A stretch of DNA of 7,454 bases from positions 1 through 7,454 of the forward strand of contig JAAVAG010000025.1 of NCBI GenBank assembly GCA_014804185.1, in the 5' to 3' direction. The position numbers and the translations under genes were made by a program. This DNA comes from Lachnospiraceae bacterium. Its GTDB lineage: Bacteria > Bacillota > Clostridia > Lachnospirales > Lachnospiraceae. The number at the start of each line of letters is the position of its first letter. Positions within the stretch are counted from its first letter, which is position 1. The notes below the pieces were generated by a model that was not told where the DNA came from, did no database searches, and saw only the letters and a program-made list of their open reading frames with translations. Of the stretch, positions 1 through 6,376 are shown in pieces.

Positions 1-2283
1 GAACTGCAGAACAGCGCATTTATCAGAGATTTTACCAGTCTGGGGCTTTATGCGCCGGACGGTACGGTGGAAACGATCTATGGCGAGGAGATCATAGTAT
101 GCGACCAGCATGGTGTCATAAACCTTCCGGATGAAACGGGAAAAATGATTCTGCACGGCACAGACAACAAGGGGGAAAATATACTGATTCTGGGAGTGGC
201 TGCGGAATATCCGATGAAAGACGGGAGAACAAGCGCAGCGCTGGTCACCGGACTGCCGATGCAGGAATTGAATGATATTCTGGAGCTGAACGGGGACGGT
301 ACGCTGGTGTACTCTTTTATTATCGGTATAAACGGCGATTTTGTAGTCCGCAACGGAAATGTGACTGCGGATAATTATTTTGAACGCATCCGGCAGAGTT
401 ACGAGCCATACAACGGAAAAAGTGTGGATGATTATGTGAATGAACTGCAGAGCGCCATGCAGAATGGCGAGATTTATTATGCTGAGATTCTCTATAGGGG
501 CGCTCAGAGAGAAATTTACTGCGTGCCCCTGGCGGAAAATGATTCCTGGTATCTGATTACAGTGGTGGTCAGAGATACACTGAAGGAACGCGTGAGCAGG
601 CTTGATCATCTGCGCTATGGCATTGTCCTGGGATCGGCGGCGGTCATTATGGTGGGGACGTTCGTCATTCTCATTCTGTATTACCGCCTGTCGCAGCGGC
701 AGATGAAAGAACTGGACAGGGCGAAAGATGTGGCGGTCAGAGCCAGCACGGCGAAAAGCGAGTTTCTGGCCAGCATGAGCCATGATATCCGCACCCCCAT
801 GAACGCCATTATCGGGATGACCGAAATTGCACTGAAAAATACACAGGATGCGGTGCGTGTGGAGGACTGCCTGAAGAAAGTCAGGCTCTCCAGCAAGCAC
901 TTGCTGGGACTGATCAACGATGTTTTGGATATGTCCAAGATCGAAAGCGGAAAAATGGTTCTGAGCGCGGCGCCCATGTCCCTGCGCGATGCCATGGACG
1001 ATGTTGTGAATATCATGCAGCCGCAGGTGAAAGCCAAAAATCAGCAATTTGATATTTTTATTAAGGGGATCATTGCGGAGAATGTGTGCTGTGACAGTGT
1101 GCGTCTGAATCAGGTCCTGATTAATCTGTTGTCCAATGCGGTAAAGTTTACGACGGAGGGCGGCAGGATTGACGTACATATGTTTCAGGAAGAATCGCCG
1201 GAGGGCGGTGAATATGTGCGCACACATTTTATGATTGTGGACACCGGCATTGGTATGTCGGAGGAATTCCAGAAAAAGATATGGGATACCTTTTCCCGGG
1301 AGGAGAGCGAGCAGGTCAGACATATTGCGGGAACCGGCCTGGGAACCGCGATCACAAAGAGTATCGTGGATCGGATGGGTGGAAGCATAACGGTAGAGAG
1401 CGAATTGGGGAAAGGCTCGTCTTTCCACATTATTTTGGATATGAAGAGAACGGATGAGAATCCGGAGAAGCTGGAACTCCCCCCGTGGCATATACTGGTC
1501 GTGGATGACAACGAGCAGCTGTGTTTGGGCGCGGTCTCCAATCTGGAGGAACTGGGGGTCCATGCGGAGTGGACGCTGGACGGGAAAAAGGCAGTTGAGA
1601 TGATTGCCGAGCGTCATGAGAATCATGACGACTATCGTTTCGTGCTGGTGGACTGGAAGATGCCGGGTATGGATGGTATAGAGACAATACGTGAGATACG
1701 GTCCCGCGTGGGCTCCGGTATCCCTGTGTTTCTGATTTCGGCCTATGACTGGAATGAAATTGCCGATGAGATCAGTCCGACGGCAATAGACGGTTTTATC
1801 TCCAAGCCGTTGTTTAAATCCACACTGTATGAGTGTCTGAGACAGTATACGGAAGGATACAGCGGGCAGGAGGAACAAAAGGATGTGGAGGAAGTTGATT
1901 TCACGGGAAAACGCGTGCTTGTGGCGGAAGATATGGAAATCAACTGGGAGATTGCCCAGGAGATTCTCTCTGAGGCGGGTCTGGAACTGGATTGGGCAGT
2001 AAACGGCCAGGAGTGTGTGGATAAATTCCGGGAATCCCCCGTCGGATATTATGACGCGATTTTGATGGATGTGCGCATGCCGGTGATGGATGGGTATGAC
2101 GCCACGCGGGCCGTCAGAGCGTTGGAGCGTGAGGACAGTGGTCTGCCTGTTATAGCCATGACGGCGGACGCGTTTTCGGACGACGCACAGCGCTGCCTGG
2201 AAAGCGGGATGAATGCGCATATTCCAAAACCTCTGGATATAAAAGAGTGCATGCGTGTACTGCGTGAATATTTGATGAAGTAA
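1..2283 (+). CDS. Hybrid sensor histidine kinase with two receiver domains, 5'-truncated by the window edge
   Basis: The frame is open from base 1 to the TAA at 2281-2283 (760 codons), so the start lies upstream; the GTG at 67 is unlikely to be the real start because coding-like sequence precedes it. The first ~200 codons look like an extracytoplasmic sensor (Cache/PAS-like by position; ligand unknown), followed by a hydrophobic transmembrane segment at 619-684. A HisKA domain follows, with H-box SHDIRTPMN and the phospho-accepting His codon at 781. The HATPase has its N-box Asn at 1135, G1 DTGIG from 1240 and G2 GTGLGTAI from 1330. Receiver 1 has acidic pair 1504-1509, phospho-Asp 1651, Ser 1738 and Lys 1804. 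Receiver 2 has Glu-Asp 1927-1932, phospho-Asp 2068, Thr 2161 and Lys 2227. All catalytic residues are present. There is no HPt or DNA-binding output domain, so the phosphate must leave through a partner encoded elsewhere. Family assignment is secure; the signal and target are unknown. Confidence 0.95.
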   Translation, partial: ELQNSAFIRDFTSLGLYAPDGTVETIYGEEIIVCDQHGVINLPDETGKMILHGTDNKGENILILGVAAEYPMKDGRTSAALVTGLPMQELNDILELNGDGTLVYSFIIGINGDFVVRNGNVTADNYFERIRQSYEPYNGKSVDDYVNELQSAMQNGEIYYAEILYRGAQREIYCVPLAENDSWYLITVVVRDTLKERVSRLDHLRYGIVLGSAAVIMVGTFVILILYYRLSQRQMKELDRAKDVAVRASTAKSEFLASMSHDIRTPMNAIIGMTEIALKNTQDAVRVEDCLKKVRLSSKHLLGLINDVLDMSKIESGKMVLSAAPMSLRDAMDDVVNIMQPQVKAKNQQFDIFIKGIIAENVCCDSVRLNQVLINLLSNAVKFTTEGGRIDVHMFQEESPEGGEYVRTHFMIVDTGIGMSEEFQKKIWDTFSREESEQVRHIAGTGLGTAITKSIVDRMGGSITVESELGKGSSFHIILDMKRTDENPEKLELPPWHILVVDDNEQLCLGAVSNLEELGVHAEWTLDGKKAVEMIAERHENHDDYRFVLVDWKMPGMDGIETIREIRSRVGSGIPVFLISAYDWNEIADEISPTAIDGFISKPLFKSTLYECLRQYTEGYSGQEEQKDVEEVDFTGKRVLVAEDMEINWEIAQEILSEAGLELDWAVNGQECVDKFRESPVGYYDAILMDVRMPVMDGYDATRAVRALEREDSGLPVIAMTADAFSDDAQRCLESGMNAHIPKPLDIKECMRVLREYLMK

Positions 2284-2294
2284 TACAGAAAAGT

Positions 2295-2324
2295 GCGGCA
2301 GAGAAATATTTCTGCCGCTTTTTT
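2295..2324 (+). terminator. Rho-independent terminator of the hybrid kinase gene
   Basis: GCGGCAGA at 2295-2302 pairs perfectly with TCTGCCGC at 2311-2318 across an 8-nt loop whose ends can pair further. The stem is followed directly by six T residues (2319-2324). It begins 11 nt after the kinase stop codon and separates this gene from the phosphotransferase gene. Confidence 0.93.
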
Positions 2325-2365
2325 ATGAAATGAGAAAAAGTGTAGAAAAAATTTTCTTTTTAGGG

Positions 2366-2417
2366 CATAATATGTATATACAATAACGGACAAAGACAGA
2401 AAAAAGATGGAGAGGAG
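2366..2417 (+). promoter_or_regulatory. Probable promoter region and ribosome binding site for the PPK2 gene
   Basis: After the terminator the DNA is AT-rich, with -10-like hexamers CATAAT (2366-2371) and TACAAT (2379-2384). Neither has a convincing -35 at 16-18 bp, so the exact promoter is uncertain. The ribosome binding site GGAGAGGAG (2409-2417) is strong and lies 9 nt before the ATG at 2427. It decides between that start and the out-of-frame ATG (2418) and GTG (2423) nearby. Confidence 0.4.
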
Positions 2418-2426
2418 ATGACGTGA

Positions 2427-3911
2427 ATGATCAAACAGTGGATTCCTGAGGAAAAACCGCAGAAGAATGAACTGAAGAAACGTCTGGAGGCGGTGCAGAA
2501 GAAACTGGCGGACCAGCAGATGCTGATCAAGGAGCATAAGCTTCCGGTTATCGTGCTGCTGGAAGGATGGGGGGCGGCAGGAAAGGGAAGTGCGATCGGC
2601 AGCATGATCCAGAACATTGATCCCAGATTTTTTAAGGTTGTTTCCATGTCGGAGCCGACACAGGAGGAGAGAAGAAAACCGTTCCTGTACCGGTATTTTG
2701 TCAGTATCCCGGAGGCTGGCAAGTTTGTGTTTCTGGACTCCGGCTGGGCGGACGAGGTGACCGGACAGCGCGCCAGGGGAGAACTGAAAAAGCGAGACTA
2801 TGAGGACCGGATCGAGAGCATCAAGCGGTTTGAGCGTCAGCTGACGGACAACGGCTATCTGCTGGTCAAGTTCTTTTTCCACATTTCCGAGAAGGAACAG
2901 AAGAAGCGTCTGGAGAAGCTGGAAAATGTCAAGGATACATCCTGGAGGGTAAACGAGTGGGACAAGTGGCAGAACAGGCATTATAACGAATGTCTGGATG
3001 TCTTTGACAGATACCTGTCAGATACCAATGTACCCGGAACGCCCTGGTATATTGTGGATGCGGGCGACAGAAAATGGGCCAGACTGCAGGTGCTTGAGAC
3101 ACTCTGCAGCGGTATCGACATCGCTCTTGAGAACAAAAAACTGGCGTCACCGCTTTTGCAGAATGTTTTTCCGCTGGCTGATATGCCAAGACTGTCGGAA
3201 ATTCCGCTGGATAAATCGCTGACGGACAAGGAATATAAAGCACAGCTGAAGCAGCTGCAGAGCAGGCTGGGCGCGCTGCATTACCGCCTGTATCGGAAAA
3301 AAATACCCGTGGTCATCGCCTATGAGGGCTGGGATGCGGCCGGAAAAGGCGGCAATATCAAGCGGATCGCCGGAGCGCTGGACCCCAGAGGATATGAGGT
3401 ACATCCCATAGCGAGTCCGGAGCCTCATGAAAAGGCAAGACACTATCTGTGGCGGTTCTGGAACAGACTGCCCAAGACGGGCCACATTGCGATTTTTGAC
3501 CGGACCTGGTATGGCAGGGTGATGGTGGAACGCCTGGAGGGATTTTGCAGCAGGAATGACTGGCAGAGAGCTTACAACGAGATCAACGAGTTTGAGATGG
3601 AACTCTCCAAGTGGGGAGCCGTAATTATCAAATTCTGGGTACAGATCGACAAGGACACACAGCTGCAGAGATTCGAAGAGCGGCAGAAAACACCGGAAAA
3701 ACAGTGGAAGATCACGGAGGAGGACTGGCGCAACCGCGAAAAGTGGGACGACTACGAGACCGCTGTGGATGAGATGCTGCAAAAGACCAGCACCGTTTAC
3801 GCTCCATGGCATATTCTGGAGTCGGTGGATAAGAAATATGCGCGCATCAAAGCCCTGCAGATTGTGGTAAATACATTGGAGGAAGCAATAGACAGACAGA
3901 ATAAAAAATGA
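2427..3911 (+). CDS. pap: Polyphosphate:AMP phosphotransferase (two-domain PPK2 family)
   Basis: This 494-residue cytoplasmic protein contains two PPK2 P-loop kinase domains in tandem, the architecture and length of class II PPK2 enzymes, which phosphorylate AMP to ADP using inorganic polyphosphate. Domain 1 (about 1-240) has a Walker A-like EGWGAAGKGS at 46-55 but the degenerate second motif DSGWAD at 104-109. Domain 2 (about 265-494) has the full set: EGWDAAGKGG at 300-309, DRTWYGR at 358-364 and ERLEGF at 368-373. Domain 2 is therefore the likely catalytic half and domain 1 a structural or regulatory copy, as described for other two-domain members. It has its own ribosome binding site, follows a terminator, and ends 111 bp before the next gene, so it is probably monocistronic. 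Family assignment is strong. The AMP specificity rests on the tandem architecture and is not shown directly. Confidence 0.92.
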   Translation: MIKQWIPEEKPQKNELKKRLEAVQKKLADQQMLIKEHKLPVIVLLEGWGAAGKGSAIGSMIQNIDPRFFKVVSMSEPTQEERRKPFLYRYFVSIPEAGKFVFLDSGWADEVTGQRARGELKKRDYEDRIESIKRFERQLTDNGYLLVKFFFHISEKEQKKRLEKLENVKDTSWRVNEWDKWQNRHYNECLDVFDRYLSDTNVPGTPWYIVDAGDRKWARLQVLETLCSGIDIALENKKLASPLLQNVFPLADMPRLSEIPLDKSLTDKEYKAQLKQLQSRLGALHYRLYRKKIPVVIAYEGWDAAGKGGNIKRIAGALDPRGYEVHPIASPEPHEKARHYLWRFWNRLPKTGHIAIFDRTWYGRVMVERLEGFCSRNDWQRAYNEINEFEMELSKWGAVIIKFWVQIDKDTQLQRFEERQKTPEKQWKITEEDWRNREKWDDYETAVDEMLQKTSTVYAPWHILESVDKKYARIKALQIVVNTLEEAIDRQNKK

Positions 3912-3917
3912 TAAAAT

Positions 3918-3977
3918 TTTGGTTGCGTTAGATTCTGTTTCATAGACTCTTTGGTTGCTATGATTTATTACATAAAT
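3918..3977 (+). promoter_or_regulatory. Candidate operator/promoter region ahead of the XRE gene
   Basis: The 111-bp gap holds a 9-bp direct repeat TTTGGTTGC at 3918-3926 and 3950-3958, offset by 32 bp (about three helical turns). It also holds a perfect 6-bp inverted repeat, ATTTAT (3963-3968) and ATAAAT (3972-3977), around 3 bp. TTGGTT (3951-3956) and the AT-rich segment 16 bp further on make a poor promoter match. XRE-type proteins often bind such dyads in their own promoters, so autoregulation is a reasonable inference but not shown. I see no terminator for the upstream gene here, so read-through is possible. Confidence 0.3.
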
Positions 3978-4022
3978 ACTGTGACGGGCGGTTTTACGGG
4001 CCTATGCATGGAGAGATAAATC

Positions 4023-4361
4023 ATGGGAATAAAGAGAAAAAACGCAAATGTGGAAGTCGGAAAAAGGCTTCGTGACGCGAGACAGAACCTGGGATACAGG
4101 CAGGCAGAGTTTGCATGTGCCCTGGATGTGACGGAAGAACATTACAGAAAATATGAGTCGGGTGCAACCGGATTGTCCGCGGAAAAACTGCAGATCCTGC
4201 ACCAGGTTTACAAGATTGATCCTACCTATCTGATCACAGGAAGCAGCAGTCAGAACCTTGATTTTGACGCCTATATGGCAAACTGCAGCAGGGAAGAGAG
4301 GGGGAAGTTTTTTGACAGAGTGCTCGTATATATGAGCAGACTGTTGAAAGGGATGGATTAG
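4023..4361 (+). CDS. XRE-family helix-turn-helix transcriptional regulator
   Basis: This 112-residue protein has a Cro/C1-type DNA-binding domain at about 10-73. Helix 1 is around VGKRLRDARQNLG (12-24), the helix-turn-helix pair covers YRQAEFACALDV (25-36) and TEEHYRKYESGAT (37-49), and helices follow at 52-65, ending in the typical DPTYLITG. The remaining ~39 residues are probably helical, have no recognisable ligand domain, and may serve dimerisation. The start is supported by GGAGAG at 4010-4015, 7 nt upstream. The next gene begins 6 nt after the stop, so the two are almost certainly co-transcribed and perhaps functionally linked. It most likely controls its own operon; no target is known. 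Confidence 0.88.
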   Translation: MGIKRKNANVEVGKRLRDARQNLGYRQAEFACALDVTEEHYRKYESGATGLSAEKLQILHQVYKIDPTYLITGSSSQNLDFDAYMANCSREERGKFFDRVLVYMSRLLKGMD

Positions 4362-4367
4362 TGAGAA

Positions 4368-5630
4368 ATGCCAAATACAGTTCTGAAATATTTGAAAGAA
4401 TACGGTGACTACACGTTTATGGAAAAACCCATGAACGATGTGGACAGCCTGGCGCTCTGCCAGCTGTGTTACCTGAAATTCGACGGTATGGTGCCTGACC
4501 TTTCGGAAAACAAAGATTTTGTCTCTATGAGGCAGGTGGCCGATCATGCGAATTATGAGCATCTGTTTGCCGATGAAAGATTTGCCAGGGACAACCGGGC
4601 GCTGTTTGAGGCCATGCTGGAGAGCAGCCGCTTTGGCGGAATGCGGATGAACTTTTATGTTGATATTGTGGAGACGGACAGAGAGACACAGTTTTCGGCG
4701 ATCACTTTTCTGTTGGAGGATCAGACGGTATATATAGCCTGCCGCGGAACGGATGAGACCATCGTCGGATGGAAAGAAGACTTTAATATGGCGTTTCTGT
4801 TTCCCGTGCCGGGGCAGGAACTCTGTCTGGACTATATGTGCCGGGTGGCGGAGCGGATTCCGGGGACATTTTATGTGGGAGGGCATTCTAAGGGCGGAAA
4901 CCTTGCGGTGTATGCCGCCATGATGTGCCCCGGGCAGGTCAGAGAACGTATTCGGAAAGTATTTAGTATGGACGGGCCGGGATTTCGTCCCGAGATACGG
5001 GAAAAATGCGGTTATGAAAAAATTGCGGACAGGATCGTCAAGATCCTGCCTCATTCGTCGGTGATCGGGATGCTCTTTGAGACGGATACAAGATACCGGG
5101 TGGTGGAGAGCAGATCATTCGGACTGCTCCAGCATGACCCGTACACATGGCTGGTGGAGGATGACCATTTCGTCTATGTGGACGACCTCTATGAGATCCG
5201 CAGGTTTACCGACGGTACGATTAATGAATGGATTCTGTCACTGAATGAGGAGCAACTGAGAACTTTTGTGGATACGCTGTATCAGGTGGTTTCTGCCTCA
5301 AAGGCGGAAAATCTGATCGATTTTACCGCCGATTGGCATAAAAACATGAACGCGGTGATCCTGGCTCTGCGGGAGGTGGACGAGGACACCGTAAGGGTTC
5401 TGAAAGCTGTGGTCAGGGCGCTGTTTGACCTGGGCCTTGAACGGCTGAAAAGACAGAGAGCGGAAAACGGGAGGTTCAGGCCGGGAGGGGCTCATACCGG
5501 AAAGATCAGACCGGGAGAGGCGCATGCCGGGCGGGTCAGGCCGGGAGGAGCGCATACCGCCCGCGGGCAAAAGCGTCAAGCAGGAGACTGCCGTCGGTTT
5601 CCGCCGACAGGGTCTGTGGATTCTCCATAA
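4368..5630 (+). CDS. DUF2974/Mbeg1-like alpha/beta-hydrolase with a repetitive C-terminal tail
   Basis: This 420-residue protein resembles the DUF2974 (Mbeg1-like) group of lipase-like alpha/beta hydrolases. It carries a nucleophile elbow GGHSKGG at 171-177 (Ser174), the upstream block CRGTDETIVGWKEDF at 125-139, and SMDGPGF at 200-206. Asp202 and His267 are possible triad partners, but that is a guess. No signal peptide or transmembrane segment is visible, so it is probably cytoplasmic; the substrate is unknown. An in-frame TGA at 4362 blocks any longer start. The ribosome binding site is weak (AAGGG at 4348-4352, too far away), which suggests translational coupling to the XRE gene 6 nt upstream. 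Recognisable sequence ends near residue 365. Beyond it is an Arg/Gly-rich tail with three 10-residue repeats (370-399) and a low-complexity end that overlaps the opposite-strand gene. The tail may be a recent read-through extension. Confidence 0.82.
   Translation: MPNTVLKYLKEYGDYTFMEKPMNDVDSLALCQLCYLKFDGMVPDLSENKDFVSMRQVADHANYEHLFADERFARDNRALFEAMLESSRFGGMRMNFYVDIVETDRETQFSAITFLLEDQTVYIACRGTDETIVGWKEDFNMAFLFPVPGQELCLDYMCRVAERIPGTFYVGGHSKGGNLAVYAAMMCPGQVRERIRKVFSMDGPGFRPEIREKCGYEKIADRIVKILPHSSVIGMLFETDTRYRVVESRSFGLLQHDPYTWLVEDDHFVYVDDLYEIRRFTDGTINEWILSLNEEQLRTFVDTLYQVVSASKAENLIDFTADWHKNMNAVILALREVDEDTVRVLKAVVRALFDLGLERLKRQRAENGRFRPGGAHTGKIRPGEAHAGRVRPGGAHTARGQKRQAGDCRRFPPTGSVDSP
5475..5564 (+). 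repeat. Three tandem 30-bp repeats at the 3' end of the hydrolase gene
   Basis: The units lie at 5475-5504, 5505-5534 and 5535-5564. On the + strand they encode FRPGGAHTGK, IRPGEAHAGR and VRPGGAHTAR. On the - strand, in the frame of the converging gene, each unit encodes a variant of RYALLPA followed by TGA. Unit 3 is the real C-terminus of that gene. The copies differ at several bases, so the duplication is not brand new. The unit length is a multiple of three, so copy-number changes would keep the + frame. Confidence 0.9.
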
Positions 5631-6228
5631 AGGGGAGAAGCCTTTCCGGATGCCACTGCACACCCAGGATAGGGTGCTTGTCATGACACAGCGCTTCCGG
5701 AGTCCGGTCCGGCGCGGTCTGGAGAATCCTGAGGTTTCGACCGGGGTTATCGATACATTGATGGTGGGCGCTGTTTACGGTGGAAGACGCTCCATAAAGC
5801 GCATAGAGAATATTGCCGGGGGAGATGGTTGTCGTATGATAGCGGTCTCCCCTGTTGTACGCATGGGTATCCGACTGCGGCATGTGCTGCAGCAGCGTTC
5901 CCCCAAAGAAAATATTGATCAGTTGCATGCCTTTGCAGATGCCCAGCACGGGCATGTCGTTTTGGACGGCATATTCCAGCGCCTGAAACTGCAGAATGTC
6001 CAGTTCTGTGTCGATGTTTACGGAACCCGCGTTCTTCTGACCGAAAAAGGCAGGGGTGATGTCGCCGCCGCCGGGCAGCAGCAGACTCCGGCACTTTGTC
6101 AGATCTTCGGGAGAAATTGTGGTGATGGAGGAAATATGCAGAAACCGGAAAGCGTTTTCGTAATTTTTGGTATCTGCGGATCGTCCGAAAATGGCGACGG
6201 GTTCGCATGGTCTGTCATAAAAAGTCAT
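5536..6228 (-). CDS. Class I glutamine amidotransferase-like gamma-glutamyl hydrolase (peptidase C26, PuuD-like)
   Basis: This 230-residue protein has the full motif set of the family that hydrolyses gamma-glutamyl amide bonds, such as gamma-glutamyl-GABA. It has PGGGDITPAFFG at 52-63, the nucleophile elbow GICKGMQ at 96-102 with Cys98, NSAHHQ at 152-157, and QWHPER at 191-196 giving His193 and Glu195 of the Cys-His-Glu triad. The chosen ATG (6226-6228) puts the first beta strand (VAIFG) at residue 11, as expected. The frame stays open upstream to 6459, but that stretch is antisense to the phosphofructokinase gene and unlike the family. The ribosome binding site is weak (AAAGAG, complement of 6236-6241, 7 nt upstream). 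No polyamine genes are nearby, so the true substrate is uncertain. It converges on and overlaps the hydrolase gene by 95 bp and is divergent from the phosphofructokinase gene. Confidence 0.9.
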   Translation of the reverse strand: MTFYDRPCEPVAIFGRSADTKNYENAFRFLHISSITTISPEDLTKCRSLLLPGGGDITPAFFGQKNAGSVNIDTELDILQFQALEYAVQNDMPVLGICKGMQLINIFFGGTLLQHMPQSDTHAYNRGDRYHTTTISPGNILYALYGASSTVNSAHHQCIDNPGRNLRILQTAPDRTPEALCHDKHPILGVQWHPERLLPFMENPQTLSAETDGSLLLDAFARGRYALLPA

Positions 6229-6284
6229 GAAAATACTCTTTTTTACCAGTATATGCGGAGCGGACAAATAGTTATGTGCCGGAA

Positions 6285-6314
6285 AGTATAATTTTTGTTG
6301 TAATTTTCTGTTAT
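6285..6314 (-). promoter_or_regulatory. Candidate promoter of the amidotransferase-like gene
   Basis: On the - strand, TATACT (complement of 6285-6290) is a good -10 hexamer. ATAACA (complement of 6309-6314) is a fair -35 at 18 bp. The predicted transcript start is near 6278, giving a leader of about 50 nt. The -35 lies within the spacer of the opposite-strand promoter, so the two would compete for polymerase. Confidence 0.45.
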
Positions 6315-6326
6315 ATTTGCTATAAT
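6298..6326 (+). promoter_or_regulatory. Sigma-A promoter of the phosphofructokinase gene
   Basis: TTGTAA (6298-6303) and a consensus TATAAT (6321-6326) are separated by 17 bp. A TG at 6318-6319 gives an extended -10. Initiation is expected near 6333, leaving a leader of about 44 nt that ends in the ribosome binding site GGAGG (6365-6369). This is the best promoter in the window and fits a highly expressed glycolytic gene. Confidence 0.85.
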
Positions 6327-6376
6327 TGATAGACGAAAAAAAGAACCATAAACTGCTTACTAGTGGAGGATTTAAA

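Noticed and set aside
67..69. GTG as the start of the hybrid kinase
   Set aside because: The same frame is open and coding-like back to base 1, no ribosome binding site precedes it, and the sensor domain would lack its first transmembrane segment.
2344..2357. AT-only inverted repeat AGAAAA/TTTTCT as a second terminator or operator
   Set aside because: A six-pair A/T-rich stem with a 2-nt loop is too weak, and such sequence is expected by chance in an AT-rich leader.
2049..2981. Long minus-strand open frame (310 codons)
   Set aside because: It is antisense to the kinase and PPK2 genes, spans the terminator and AT-rich gap, and its translation matches no family I recognise.
4002..5054. Minus-strand open frame of 350 codons opposite the XRE and hydrolase genes
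   Set aside because: It is rich in His, Phe and Arg in the way of antisense frames and has no recognisable motif, while the + strand frames carry clear domains.
5475..5564. CRISPR-like array
   Set aside because: The 30-bp units are directly adjacent with no spacers and lie inside coding sequence; they are tandem repeats.
5559..5568. Palindrome GCCCGCGGGC as a terminator between the convergent genes
   Set aside because: It has no loop and no T-tract on either strand in the required direction, and it lies within both coding regions.
5524..6291. Plus-strand open frame of 255 codons opposite the amidotransferase-like gene
   Set aside because: The - strand encodes an intact Cys-His-Glu hydrolase there; the + frame has no family motif and is a shadow.
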